Source: Alphaproteobacteria bacterium (GTDB lineage Bacteria > Pseudomonadota > Alphaproteobacteria > Caulobacterales > Caulobacteraceae). From it: 64,000 nt of DNA. The notes under the pieces were generated by a model, which was not told the DNA's origin, searched no databases, and was given only the letters and a program-made list of their open reading frames with translations. Location: the NCBI GenBank assembly GCA_025359785.1, contig JANYET010000031.1, positions 1 through 64,000 of the forward strand. Reading direction: 5' to 3'. Both the position numbers and the translations under genes were made by a program. Shown piece after piece: positions 35,244 through 43,659 of the stretch. The stretch's first letter is position 1. Every line of letters starts with the position of its first letter.

Positions 35244-36013
35244 GCGGCGATCTCCGTCAGGCGCACGGGAATTCTCGCGGCAGCCATCGCGCGTTTGACC
35301 TCGCCGATGGACACCTCGCCGAAGTGGAAGATCGAGGCGGCGAGCACCGCGTCGGCGCCGCCTTGGGTCACCGCGTCCACCATGTGTTGGGCGTTGCCCG
35401 CGCCGCCCGAGGCGATCACTGGCACCGAAACCGCCTGGGATACGGCCTTCAGCAGGTCGAGGTCGTAGCCGATCTTGGCGCCGTCGCGGTCCATGGAGGT
35501 CAGCAGGATCTCGCCGGCCCCGCGCGCGACGGCGTCTGCCGCATAGTCCACGACGTTCAGGCCGGTGTCGGTGCGCCCGCCGTAGGTGAAGACCCGCCAT
35601 GCGCCATCCGGCGTGCGCTTGGCGTCGATGGCGACCACCGTGGCCTGGCTGCCGAAGGCGTCGGCGCAGCCGGCGATCAGGTCGCGGTTCTCCACCGCGG
35701 CGGTATTGATGGAAATCTTGTCGGCCCCGGCCAGCAGCAGGCGGCGCGCGTCCTCGACCTTGCGGATGCCGCCGCCCACCGAGAGCGGCATGAAGCAGAC
35801 GTCGGCCGTTCGGGCGACGACGTCGAGGATCGTGCCCCGGTTCTCGTGGCTGGCGGTGATGTCCAGGAACATCAGCTCGTCGGCGCCGGCCGCGTCATAG
35901 GCTCGGGCCTGCTCCACCGGATCGCCGGCGTCGCGCAGGCTGACGAACTGCACGCCCTTCACCACCCGGCCGTCCTTGACGTCCAGGCAGGGGATGACGC
36001 GCACTCTCAGCAT
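35240..36013 (-). CDS. hisF: Imidazole glycerol phosphate synthase, cyclase subunit
   Basis: A 257-residue TIM barrel starting [20 protein letters not shown] with the catalytic Asp. Further marks are [51 protein letters not shown] (second catalytic Asp) and [14 protein letters not shown]. HisF closes the imidazole ring with ammonia supplied by HisH, giving IGP and AICAR. Confidence 0.97.
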   Translation of the reverse strand: MLRVRVIPCLDVKDGRVVKGVQFVSLRDAGDPVEQARAYDAAGADELMFLDITASHENRGTILDVVARTADVCFMPLSVGGGIRKVEDARRLLLAGADKISINTAAVENRDLIAGCADAFGSQATVVAIDAKRTPDGAWRVFTYGGRTDTGLNVVDYAADAVARGAGEILLTSMDRDGAKIGYDLDLLKAVSQAVSVPVIASGGAGNAQHMVDAVTQGGADAVLAASIFHFGEVSIGEVKRAMAAARIPVRLTEIAA

Positions 36014-36029
36014 GGCGGCGTCCGCAACA

Positions 36030-36761
36030 TCAGGCGGCGGCCTTCAGGGCTGCGTCAGGCGAGATCGTGCCCGCATAGAGCGCCCGGCCGAGTACGGCGC
36101 CCGAAATCTCGACGCCCTTGCGCGCCCGCAGGCGCACGATGTCGTCCACCGAGGCGAGGCCACCGGCGGCGATCAGCGGAATCGACACCGCGTCGGCGAT
36201 CTGGCCGAACACCTCGACGTTGAAGCCTTCCAGCGTCCCGTCGCGGTCGATGTCGGTGACGATCAGGGCGCCGACGCCGGCGTCCTCGAACCGCCGCGCG
36301 ACGGTCAGGGCGTCGAGGTCTGAGTCCTCCAGCCACCCCTGCACGGCGACCTTGCCCGCGCGGACATCGACGCTGACCGCGATCTGTTCGGGCCAGGCCT
36401 TGGCGGCTTCGCGCACCAGGTCGGGATCGCGCACCGCGACGGTGCCCAGGATCACCCGGCTGACGCCAGCCTCGATCCAGTGCTCGATGTCGGCCAGGGT
36501 GCGGATGCCGCCGCCGAGCTGCACCGGGATCGACACCGCGCCCAGGATCGCCTCGACGGCGCCGCCGTTGACCGCCTGGCCCTGCGCCGAGCCATTCAGG
36601 TCCACGACGTGGATCCAGTGGAACCCGGCGTCCACCCAGGCTTTGGCCTGCGCCGCCGGGGAGTCGTTGAACACCGTGGCCGTGGCGAAGTCGCCGTGGA
36701 CGACGCGCACGCACTGGCCGTCCTTCAGGTCGATGGCGGGGTAGAGGATCACGGTCGCCAC
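36030..36761 (-). CDS. hisA: ProFAR isomerase
   Basis: A 243-residue TIM barrel homologous to His[21 protein letters not shown] (catalytic Asp), [41 protein letters not shown] (second Asp) and [17 protein letters not shown]. It performs the Amadori isomerisation before the HisFH step. Overlaps the end of hisH by 13 bases. Confidence 0.97.
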   Translation of the reverse strand: MATVILYPAIDLKDGQCVRVVHGDFATATVFNDSPAAQAKAWVDAGFHWIHVVDLNGSAQGQAVNGGAVEAILGAVSIPVQLGGGIRTLADIEHWIEAGVSRVILGTVAVRDPDLVREAAKAWPEQIAVSVDVRAGKVAVQGWLEDSDLDALTVARRFEDAGVGALIVTDIDRDGTLEGFNVEVFGQIADAVSIPLIAAGGLASVDDIVRLRARKGVEISGAVLGRALYAGTISPDAALKAAA

Positions 36762-37387
36762 TCCAGGAAGCGCGCGAGGAGGTCGAGGCCGACGGCCTGC
36801 GACTTCTCCGGGTGGAACTGCACGCCGGCGACATTGCCGCGGGCGACGGCGGCGGGGAACCGCGCGCCGTGCTCCACATAGGCCGCGACGTCGGCGGAGT
36901 CCTTGGGGAAAAAGGCGAAGGAGTGCGTGAAATAGATCGGCTGGCCCGCTTTCAAGCCGCCGAAGATCGGCGGACCGGTCACCTCCGACAGGCTGTTCCA
37001 GCCCATGTGCGGGATCTTGATGGCCGGATCGCCGCCGTCGCCCAACTTGCGCACATCGCCGGCGATCCAGTCGAGGCCGGGCGTCTCGCCGAACTCCAGG
37101 CCGCGCGAGGCCAGCAGTTGCATGCCGACGCAGATGCCGAGGAACGGGGCGCCCTTGCCGTGCACCGCCTCGGTCATGGCCTCGACGACGCCGTCGCGAG
37201 CCTCCAGCGCGGCCATGCAGGCGGCGAATGCGCCGACGCCCGGCAGCACGACCCGGTCGGCGGTGGCGATGACCTCCGGATCATCGGTGACCACGATTTC
37301 GCTCGCTCCGTCCGCGGCGCGGATCAGGGCTTTTTCGGCCGAGCGAAGGTTGCCCGACCCGTAGTTGATCAGGGCGATCCTCTGCAT
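36749..37387 (-). CDS. hisH: Imidazole glycerol phosphate synthase, glutamine amidotransferase subunit
   Basis: A 212-residue class-I glutaminase: [19 protein letters not shown] at the start, the nucleophile Cys in [15 protein letters not shown], and the His-Glu pair in [12 protein letters not shown]. It channels ammonia to HisF. Start set at ATG 37387. Confidence 0.96.
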   Translation of the reverse strand: MQRIALINYGSGNLRSAEKALIRAADGASEIVVTDDPEVIATADRVVLPGVGAFAACMAALEARDGVVEAMTEAVHGKGAPFLGICVGMQLLASRGLEFGETPGLDWIAGDVRKLGDGGDPAIKIPHMGWNSLSEVTGPPIFGGLKAGQPIYFTHSFAFFPKDSADVAAYVEHGARFPAAVARGNVAGVQFHPEKSQAVGLDLLARFLEWRP

Positions 37388-37397
37388 CGGATTGATC

Positions 37398-37988
37398 CTA
37401 GAGGACGCCCTTCGTGGAGGGCGCATGGCCCCCGGTCTTCGGATCGAGCTCGACCGCGTGGCGCAGCGCCCGCGCCAAGGCCTTGAACCCGCTCTCGGCG
37501 ATGTGGTGCGAGTTCACCCCATAGAGGGTTTCGAGGTGCACGCACGCGCCACAGTTCATGGCGAAGGCGTGGTGGAACTCCTTGAACAGCTCGGTGTCCA
37601 TATCGCCCACCTTCGGGGTCTTATACGACACGTTGTGGATCAGATAGGGCCGGTTGGAGAGATCGATCGCGCAGCGGGTCAGGGTCTCGTCCATCGGGAT
37701 ATAGGCGTGGCCGAAGCGGCGGACGCCCTTGAAGCCGTCGAGAGCTTCCTTGAACGCCTGGCCCAGCACGATGCCGGTGTCTTCAACCGTGTGGTGCATG
37801 TCGATGTGCAGGTCGCCCTTGGTCTCGATGGTCGCATCGAACCCGCCGTGCCGGATGAAGCTCTCCAGCATATGGTCGTAGAAGCCGATGCCGGTGGAGA
37901 CCTTGGACTCGCCTGAGCCATCCAGATCGAGCACGATCCGGATCTGGGTCTCTTTGGTGTTGCGGACAACCTCCGCTTTGCGGCCCAT
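37398..37988 (-). CDS. hisB: Imidazoleglycerol-phosphate dehydratase
   Basis: A 196-residue manganese enzyme with the paired His motifs YDHMLESFIRHGGFD and HHTVEDTGIVLG, CAIDLSNRPY and the terminal SGFKALARALRHAVE. It dehydrates IGP to imidazole-acetol phosphate. It is not fused to a phosphatase domain. The ATG follows directly after the stop of the kinase gene upstream. Confidence 0.97.
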   Translation of the reverse strand: MGRKAEVVRNTKETQIRIVLDLDGSGESKVSTGIGFYDHMLESFIRHGGFDATIETKGDLHIDMHHTVEDTGIVLGQAFKEALDGFKGVRRFGHAYIPMDETLTRCAIDLSNRPYLIHNVSYKTPKVGDMDTELFKEFHHAFAMNCGACVHLETLYGVNSHHIAESGFKALARALRHAVELDPKTGGHAPSTKGVL

Positions 37989-38978
37989 CTAGAGTCCCTT
38001 TTCCGCCGCCAGCGCCTGCAGGCTGACCTGCGGACGCGGACCGTAGTGCGAGATCACTTCCGCCGCCGCCAGCGACCCCAGTCGGCCGCAGTCCGGCAGC
38101 GACCGGCCACGCGCGAGGCCGAACATGAACCCTGCCGCGTATTGGTCGCCGGCGCCGGTGGTGTCCACGACTTTCTCCACCGGATAGGCCGGCACGTGGA
38201 AGGTCTCGGCGTTGGTGACGATGGTCGAGCCCTGTTCGCTGCGCGTGATGGCGGCGAGCTTGGCGCGGAGCGTGATCTCACCCACGGCTTCGTCGAAGCT
38301 GGAGGTCTGGAACAGCGAGCAGATCTCCACCTCGTTGGCGAACACCAGATCGACCTGGCTTTCGATGAAGGCCAGCAGGCCGGCACGATGGCGATCCACC
38401 ACGAAGCCGTCGGACAGCGTCAGCGCCAGCATCCGGCCCGAACCGCGCGCCAGCGCCGCGGCCTTGGCGAAGGCGCGCCGCGCGGCCTCGGCGTCGAACA
38501 GATAGCCTTCCAGGTAGACGATCTTGGCGCCTTCGATGATCGCCGGCGTGACGTCGGCGTCGGTGAACTCCACCGAGGCGCCCAGAAAGGTGCACATGGT
38601 GCGCTGGCCGTCTGGCGTGACGTTGATCATCGAGACGGCGGTGGCCGGGCCGCCGACCAGCGGCGCGGGCTCGAAGTGGGCGCCGATGGCGCGCATCTCG
38701 GCGGTGAAGGTCTCGCCCAGCTTGTCGTCGGCGACCTTGCCCAGATAGGCCGCCCTGCCGCCGAAGCTCGCGACGCCGGCGATGGTGTTGCCGGCTGAGC
38801 CGCCGGACGTCTCCACACCCTTGGCCATCTTGCCGTAGAGCATCGCCGAACGCTCGGCGTCGACCAGCATCATGGCGCCCTTGTCCAGGCTGTGTTCCGC
38901 CAGGAAGGCGTCGTCGGCGGGCGCGATCACGTCGACAATGGCGTTGCCGATCGCGGCGACGTCGTAGAGGTCTGGCAT
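37989..38978 (-). CDS. PfkB-family kinase, probable adenosine kinase
   Basis: A 329-residue ribokinase-fold enzyme with GGSAGNTIAGVASFGGRAAYLG in the N-terminal lid area, VFANEVEICSLF and the C-terminal PfkB signature VDTTGAGDQYAAGFMFGLA (catalytic Asp in GAGD). Alphaproteobacterial relatives are annotated adenosine kinase. It heads the his cluster with no gap before hisB; histidine synthesis consumes ATP and releases AICAR, so a purine-salvage link is plausible but inferred. Confidence 0.85.
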   Translation of the reverse strand: MPDLYDVAAIGNAIVDVIAPADDAFLAEHSLDKGAMMLVDAERSAMLYGKMAKGVETSGGSAGNTIAGVASFGGRAAYLGKVADDKLGETFTAEMRAIGAHFEPAPLVGGPATAVSMINVTPDGQRTMCTFLGASVEFTDADVTPAIIEGAKIVYLEGYLFDAEAARRAFAKAAALARGSGRMLALTLSDGFVVDRHRAGLLAFIESQVDLVFANEVEICSLFQTSSFDEAVGEITLRAKLAAITRSEQGSTIVTNAETFHVPAYPVEKVVDTTGAGDQYAAGFMFGLARGRSLPDCGRLGSLAAAEVISHYGPRPQVSLQALAAEKGL

Positions 38979-39057
38979 TGCAGGGCTTTCAGGCGGCGAT
39001 CGGGTCGAAGGCGGGGCTTAGCGAATATAGCGGCCCCCTGCTAGCAGCCAAGTCTGA

Positions 39058-39083
39058 ACGGACGGCGCCCGCGCGCCGTCCGT
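39058..39083. terminator. GC-rich hairpin between a small gene and the kinase-his operon
   Basis: ACGGACGGCGC (39058-39068) pairs with GCGCCGTCCGT (39073-39083) around a 4-base loop, 10 bases after the end of the small membrane-protein gene. It lacks a U-tract, so termination strength is doubtful. Confidence 0.5.
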
Positions 39084-39093
39084 GCGCTAGAGA

Positions 39094-39240
39094 TCAGACC
39101 AGGGAGATCAGCCAGGCCAGCGCCGGCAGGACGAGCAGCAGGCCCACCACCGCGATGCCGGCGGCGCCCCATTCGACGGCGGGCCAGAAGGGCTCGCTGT
39201 CCAGGTCGCCGCGGTGTTGCGTGACGCTATCGGTGTTCAT
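39094..39240 (-). CDS. Small single-pass membrane protein
   Basis: A 48-residue protein with GGAGG five bases before the ATG at 39240. A hydrophilic head (MNTDSVTQHRGDLDSEPFW) leads to one transmembrane helix of about 20 residues (AAGIAVVGLLLVLPALAWLI). No family recognised. A strong ribosome-binding site and a following hairpin favour a real gene. Confidence 0.6.
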   Translation of the reverse strand: MNTDSVTQHRGDLDSEPFWPAVEWGAAGIAVVGLLLVLPALAWLISLV

Positions 39241-39333
39241 CTGAGCCTCCATGGCCGAGTTTCGATTGACCGGATTAGAGGGCATGGAACCCGCGCTGAC
39301 AAAGGAGAGCTAGGCTGTTCAGGTGACCTGAAC

Positions 39334-40248
39334 TCACTCGATGCGGCGTAGCCCGTCGTCGTCGGCCTGCTGCACGAGCCAATTGCGGAAGCGGCGGACA
39401 TCAGGCCGGTCGGCCTTTTCCGGCAGGGTCAGGATCCACTGGCTGTATTCGCTGAGCAGCTCGATCTCGAAGGGCTTCACCAGGCGGCCGGACGACAGCT
39501 CCTCCTGCACCAGCGCCGCCTCGGCCAGCGCGACGCCGCGACCGGCCATGGCCGCCTCGATCGCCAGATAGACGTTGGAGAACTGCTGGCCGAGGCGCCA
39601 ATCGACCTGCGGCGCGCCGGCCAGGGCCAGCCACTCCGGCCAGTGCGGCTCGCCGGGCGCGAGGTACACGTCCGAAAGCAGATGAACCTTGGCGAGGTCC
39701 GCCGGCGTCCTCAGCTGGGTTTCTTCCAGAAGCCGTGGGCTGCAGACCGGGAACATGAACAGCGACACCAGCTTCTTGGCGACGAACCCCGGATAAGGCC
39801 CGCGCCCGAAGCGGATCGCCACGTCATAGCGGTCGCGCACCAGATCGACCGTCGTGTCGGACGCGGCGACCAGCACCTGGATGTCCGGGTAGCGCTCGTT
39901 GAACAGGTGCAGGCGTGGCACCAGCCAGCGGGCGGCGAAGGAGTGCATGGCGGTCACCGCCAGCACCGCCTGGCGCGGACTGCGGATCTCCGCCACCGCC
40001 TGTTCCAGCAGTCCCAGCCCCTGGCTCACGCCCACCGCCAGCCGCTGACCCTCGTCGGTCAGGCGGACCGCGCGGTTGAACCGCTCGAACAGCCGCACCG
40101 CCAGCTCGGCCTCCAGCGTCTTGATCTGCCGGCTGACCGCGCCCGGCGTGATCGACAGCTCCTCGGCGGCATGCAGGAAGCTTTCGTGACGCGCGGCGGC
40201 CTCGAACACCCGAAGGCCGGTCAGGGGAAGGCGCGGCCGGTCGCTCAC
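39334..40248 (-). CDS. LysR-family transcriptional regulator (GcvA-like)
   Basis: A 304-residue regulator: N-terminal winged helix with LRVFEAAARHESFLHAAEEL and SITPGAVSRQIKTLEAELAV, then a periplasmic-binding-protein-like effector domain (AARWLVPRLHLFNERYPDI). The pattern is that of the GcvA/AmpR group. Starts at GTG 40248, overlapping the nth stop by 4 bases, so it is translated with nth; no divergent target gene is obvious. Confidence 0.9.
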   Translation of the reverse strand: MSDRPRLPLTGLRVFEAAARHESFLHAAEELSITPGAVSRQIKTLEAELAVRLFERFNRAVRLTDEGQRLAVGVSQGLGLLEQAVAEIRSPRQAVLAVTAMHSFAARWLVPRLHLFNERYPDIQVLVAASDTTVDLVRDRYDVAIRFGRGPYPGFVAKKLVSLFMFPVCSPRLLEETQLRTPADLAKVHLLSDVYLAPGEPHWPEWLALAGAPQVDWRLGQQFSNVYLAIEAAMAGRGVALAEAALVQEELSSGRLVKPFEIELLSEYSQWILTLPEKADRPDVRRFRNWLVQQADDDGLRRIE

Positions 40249-40952
40249 CCGCGGACGAACAGCGGCTTTGAGGAACAGAGGTCGGCGACCACGCAGTCCT
40301 CGCACTTCGGCCGCCGCGCCACGCAGACATAGCGGCCGTGCAGGATCAGCCAGTGATGCGCCCGGGTCTTCAGCGGATCGGGGACGATGGCCATCAGTTC
40401 GGCCTCGACCTGGTCGGGCGTCTTGCCTCGCGCCAGGCCCAGGCGGTGGGCGACGCGGAACACGTGGGTGTCAACGGCGATGGCGGGCTCGATGCGCAGC
40501 TCGTTCAGCACCACCGAGGCGGTCTTGCGGCCGACGCCGGGCAGGGCCTGCAGCGCCTCGCGGGTCAGCGGCACCTCGCCCCCGTACTGCTCGATCAGGA
40601 TATTGGCCGTCGCGATGACGTTCTTGGCCTTGGTGTTGTAGAGGCCGATCGATGCGATGAACGGCTTCAGGCCCGCCTCGCCCAGCGCCAGCATCTTGGC
40701 AGGCGTATCGGCGACCTTGAACAGCCTGGCCGTAGCCTTGTTGACCGAGACGTCCGTCGCCTGGGCCGACAGCGCCACGGCGGTCACCAGCTCGTAGGGG
40801 CTCGCGTAGTCGAGCTCGGTGCGCGGATCGCTATCCTGCTCTTCGAAGCGGCGGAAGATCTCGGCGATCCGGGCCTGTTCGGGGGGCGCCAGGCGCTTTG
40901 CCGCGACCTTGCGTTTGGCCGGCTTCGCAGGAATTTTCGGGGGCTTGGGCAT
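40245..40952 (-). CDS. nth: Endonuclease III
   Basis: A 235-residue DNA glycosylase/AP lyase for oxidised pyrimidines: SAQATDVSVNKATARLF, the helix-hairpin-helix LQALPGVGRKTASVVL with catalytic Lys, AVDTHVFRVAHRLGL with catalytic Asp, and the [4Fe-4S] cysteines in the C-terminal CVARRPKCEDCVVADLC. A basic N-terminal tail (PKPPKIPAKPAKRKVAAKR) precedes the fold. Confidence 0.96.
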   Translation of the reverse strand: MPKPPKIPAKPAKRKVAAKRLAPPEQARIAEIFRRFEEQDSDPRTELDYASPYELVTAVALSAQATDVSVNKATARLFKVADTPAKMLALGEAGLKPFIASIGLYNTKAKNVIATANILIEQYGGEVPLTREALQALPGVGRKTASVVLNELRIEPAIAVDTHVFRVAHRLGLARGKTPDQVEAELMAIVPDPLKTRAHHWLILHGRYVCVARRPKCEDCVVADLCSSKPLFVRG

Positions 40953-41020
40953 GTGCCTGCCAAGATGGCCGCCGGGGGCCCTTCCGCCAAGGCGGTTTCC
41001 GGGCCTATGATTGCGACCGC

Positions 41021-41494
41021 ATGCTCGGCCAGACCTATATGGACGCGGTGATCACGCCGCACCGCTCGCTCTCGGAGCGCGGCTTCATCGTGCTGATCAG
41101 CGTGGTCACGCTGGCCAACTGCGCCTCGGCGGCGGTGTTCATCTACATGGGCGCGATCCTGGTGCCGTTGTTCCTGGGCCTGGATGTGCTGGCGGTGATC
41201 GTGGCCTTCATGGTCAGCTTCCGCGCCGCGCGGCAGGTGCAGCGGGTGACCATCACCGCGCGCGACGTGGTGGTGGTCCACGAGTCCCCCAACTGGCGCA
41301 AGGTTGTCTGGGAAAGCCCCACCGCCTTCACCCGGGTCGCCGTGGAAAAGGACGAGGACCGCACCGTCGGCCTCAGTCTGGCGCTCTCCGGCAGGCAGGT
41401 CGCGGTCGCCCAGGCGCTCAGCCCGCGCGAGCGGGGAGAGTTCGCCGAGGCTCTGAAACAGGCGATCTCGGAAGCCCGCCTCGAACGCGGCTAG
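41021..41494 (+). CDS. DUF2244 family membrane protein
   Basis: A 157-residue protein with two adjacent transmembrane helices (about residues 22-44 and 47-64) and a cytoplasmic domain starting RAARQVQRVTITARDVVV and ending LSPRERGEFAEALKQAI, the DUF2244 layout. Function unknown; in many Alphaproteobacteria it neighbours nth or respiratory genes. Divergent from nth and convergent with the next gene, sharing CTAG. Confidence 0.87.
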   Translation: MLGQTYMDAVITPHRSLSERGFIVLISVVTLANCASAAVFIYMGAILVPLFLGLDVLAVIVAFMVSFRAARQVQRVTITARDVVVVHESPNWRKVVWESPTAFTRVAVEKDEDRTVGLSLALSGRQVAVAQALSPRERGEFAEALKQAISEARLERG

Positions 41495-42345
41495 GCCGCC
41501 GGCGGCTCCACGACGACGATCTGATCGAAGACCAGCGCCCACTGGCCCGAGCGTCTTTGCCAGACGCGCACATAGTGGCCGCGGCCGGTCGCCCAGCGCG
41601 CATCGCCGTAGGTCCAGGCGAGGTCGCCAGCCTTGGACGCAGCCCCGCCGAGCGGTCCGAAGGCAATGGTCCTGGCGCGGGTCGCCAGCTCTCTACCGAT
41701 GGCCGTCGGCGTGGTCGCCGGGCCGACCGGTGAGCCCTGAACCCGAGCGTCGGCGGCGAGCACCGCCTTGTAGGCGCTCGGGACGTCGATCCGGGCCCGG
41801 GCGGCGAGCGCGATCTCGGCGTCTCGCACCTGGTCCATCGCCGCGGCCGGCGCCATCGACCGGGCGTCGCCGAGCGGCAGCAGGATCGGCTGGGCGCTCT
41901 CGCCTGGCGCCCGCTTGCCGTCGGCCTCGACGCCGCCGTCGTAGACCCATTTCCAGCCGCCACCGGCCTGGCGCGCCCAGACGGTGAAGTAGAAAACGCC
42001 GGGCGGCGCGCCGTTGATGCTCGCCGGTCCGGTAGTGAAGCCCAGGTCGCCAGACCGCGCGATGCCGGCGAAATTCGGCCACCAGTTCAACAGCAGGCCG
42101 CCGTCCTTGGGCAGCTTCGGCGGTGGCCGGCCGCCATAGACCGCCTTGGCGAGCACGGGGTCCGGACTGAAGACGATGGCGTCGTCGGTCATGTATTCGA
42201 GGAAGCTCGGCCCCACGCCGATGACGGCCGCCCGCGCGGCAAAGGCGCGCTCGGCGACGACCACCGCGCTGGGATCAGCCACGGGCGCGGCCTGGGCGAA
42301 GCTCGCCGCGCCGACCAGGGCGGCGGTGAGAACCAATTTCAGCAC
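41491..42345 (-). CDS. Secreted protein with NTF2/DUF4440-like domains
   Basis: A 284-residue protein with a signal peptide (residues 1-19, ending AQA) and two NTF2-like halves. The first starts VVVAERAFAARAAVIGVGPSF and reaches WKWVYDGG; the second starts AYKAVLAADARVQGSPVGP and ends GHYVRVWQRRSGQWALVFD. Such proteins are often snoaL/DUF4440-like; substrate or role unknown. Confidence 0.72.
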   Translation of the reverse strand: MLKLVLTAALVGAASFAQAAPVADPSAVVVAERAFAARAAVIGVGPSFLEYMTDDAIVFSPDPVLAKAVYGGRPPPKLPKDGGLLLNWWPNFAGIARSGDLGFTTGPASINGAPPGVFYFTVWARQAGGGWKWVYDGGVEADGKRAPGESAQPILLPLGDARSMAPAAAMDQVRDAEIALAARARIDVPSAYKAVLAADARVQGSPVGPATTPTAIGRELATRARTIAFGPLGGAASKAGDLAWTYGDARWATGRGHYVRVWQRRSGQWALVFDQIVVVEPPAA

Positions 42346-42455
42346 GTCAAAACCTCTCCCAGAGTTTCGTGGCCCGGCAATCGATGCCTGGCCCGGCCTA
42401 GCCTAGCGCGGCACGATGCCGGTTGCGCACGGTCGGCGTAAAGCCATGATGGCGC

Positions 42456-43205
42456 ATGGCCTTCCCCCCGATCTTCAACGATGCGGAAATCGAGCGTTAC
42501 GCCCGCCATCTGGTCCTGCGCGAGGTGGGCGGACCGGGGCAGCAGGCGCTGAAGCGCGCCAGCGTGCTGATCGTCGGGGCTGGCGGCCTCGGCTCGCCCG
42601 CCGCGCTTTATCTGGCCGCGGCCGGCGTGGGGACCCTGATCCTGGTCGATCCCGACGTCGTCGACCTCTCGAACCTGCAGCGGCAGATCCTTTACACGCA
42701 GGACGATCTTGGCCGCCCGAAGGCGGAGGCCGGAACCGACCGGCTCGCCGCCCTCAACCCGCACGTCCTGGTGAGCGGATTCAACGGAGCCTTCGAGACT
42801 TCGACCGCCGACGAACTGTGCGAAGGCGTCGACCTGGTGCTGGACGGCACCGACGATTTCGCCGTGCGCTATGCGGTCAACGCGGCCTGCGTGCGCCACG
42901 GCAAGCCGCTGGTGTCCGGCGCCATTGGCCGCTGGACCGGACAGGTCGGCGTGTTCTCAGGTCGGCCCTGCTACCGCTGCCTGGTCCCGGAGATTCCGCC
43001 CGACGCCGAGACCTGCGCGGCGGTCGGCGTGGTCGGCGCGCTCGCCGGCGTCATCGGCTCGATGATGGCGCTGGAGGCGATCAAGCTGATCGTGGGCGCC
43101 GGCGCCCCGCTCACCGGCCGGCTGCTGCTCTATGACGCGCTGGCGGCCGAGACACGCACAGTGAGGGTGGGCGCCGACCCGGACTGTCCGGTGTGTGGCG
43201 GGTGA
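42456..43205 (+). CDS. moeB: ThiF/MoeB-family adenylyltransferase
   Basis: A 249-residue E1-like enzyme: RYARHLVLREVGGPGQQALK, the ATP loop VLIVGAGGLGSPAALYLA, DPDVVDLSNLQRQIL (conserved Asp and Arg), DGTDDFAVRYAVNAAC, and zinc-binding cysteine pairs CYRC and CPVC. MoeB adenylates the C-terminus of MoaD for molybdopterin synthesis; a ThiF/ThiS role is the alternative. No MoaD, ThiS or rhodanese domain nearby decides between them. Confidence 0.88.
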   Translation: MAFPPIFNDAEIERYARHLVLREVGGPGQQALKRASVLIVGAGGLGSPAALYLAAAGVGTLILVDPDVVDLSNLQRQILYTQDDLGRPKAEAGTDRLAALNPHVLVSGFNGAFETSTADELCEGVDLVLDGTDDFAVRYAVNAACVRHGKPLVSGAIGRWTGQVGVFSGRPCYRCLVPEIPPDAETCAAVGVVGALAGVIGSMMALEAIKLIVGAGAPLTGRLLLYDALAAETRTVRVGADPDCPVCGG

Positions 43206-43624
43206 CCGCGGCGCTGGTCCCCGAGTTCGACGTCCGCGATCTCGAGGCGTCGCTGGCCTTCTATGTGGGCGTTCTGGGCTTTGCGGTCCGCTACCAGCGG
43301 CCGGAAGAGCGGTTCGCCTACCTCGAACGAGGCGGGGCCGAGCTGATGCTGCAGGCGGCCGCGGGTCCCGGCCGCCGATTCCGCACCGCCCCGCTGGAGC
43401 CGCCGTTCGGCCGGGGGGTGAATTTCCAGATTCGGGTGACGGACGCCGCCGCCCTTCTGGCCGCCGCGCGCAACGCCACCGCCGAGGTCGTCGTCGATCT
43501 GGAGGAGCGCTGGTATCGCCGCGGCGATGGCGAGGTCGGCAACCGGCAGTTCGTGGTGACTGACCCGGATGGCTACCTGCTTCGCTTCTTCGAGGATCTC
43601 GGAGCCCGCGACGGGCCGGTCTGA
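43202..43624 (+). CDS. VOC-family (bleomycin-resistance/glyoxalase) protein
   Basis: A 140-residue protein of one VOC domain pair: LVPEFDVRDLEASLAFYVGV, RFAYLERGGAELMLQAA, GVNFQIRVTDAAALLAA and FVVTDPDGYLLRFFEDLG. Resemblance to bleomycin-binding proteins is only by fold; function open. GTG 43202 overlaps the upstream moeB-like stop by 4 bases. Confidence 0.85.
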   Translation: MTAALVPEFDVRDLEASLAFYVGVLGFAVRYQRPEERFAYLERGGAELMLQAAAGPGRRFRTAPLEPPFGRGVNFQIRVTDAAALLAAARNATAEVVVDLEERWYRRGDGEVGNRQFVVTDPDGYLLRFFEDLGARDGPV

Positions 43625-43659
43625 CTCGCTACACCGCCCGGTGTGTGGCGGGGGAGCCT

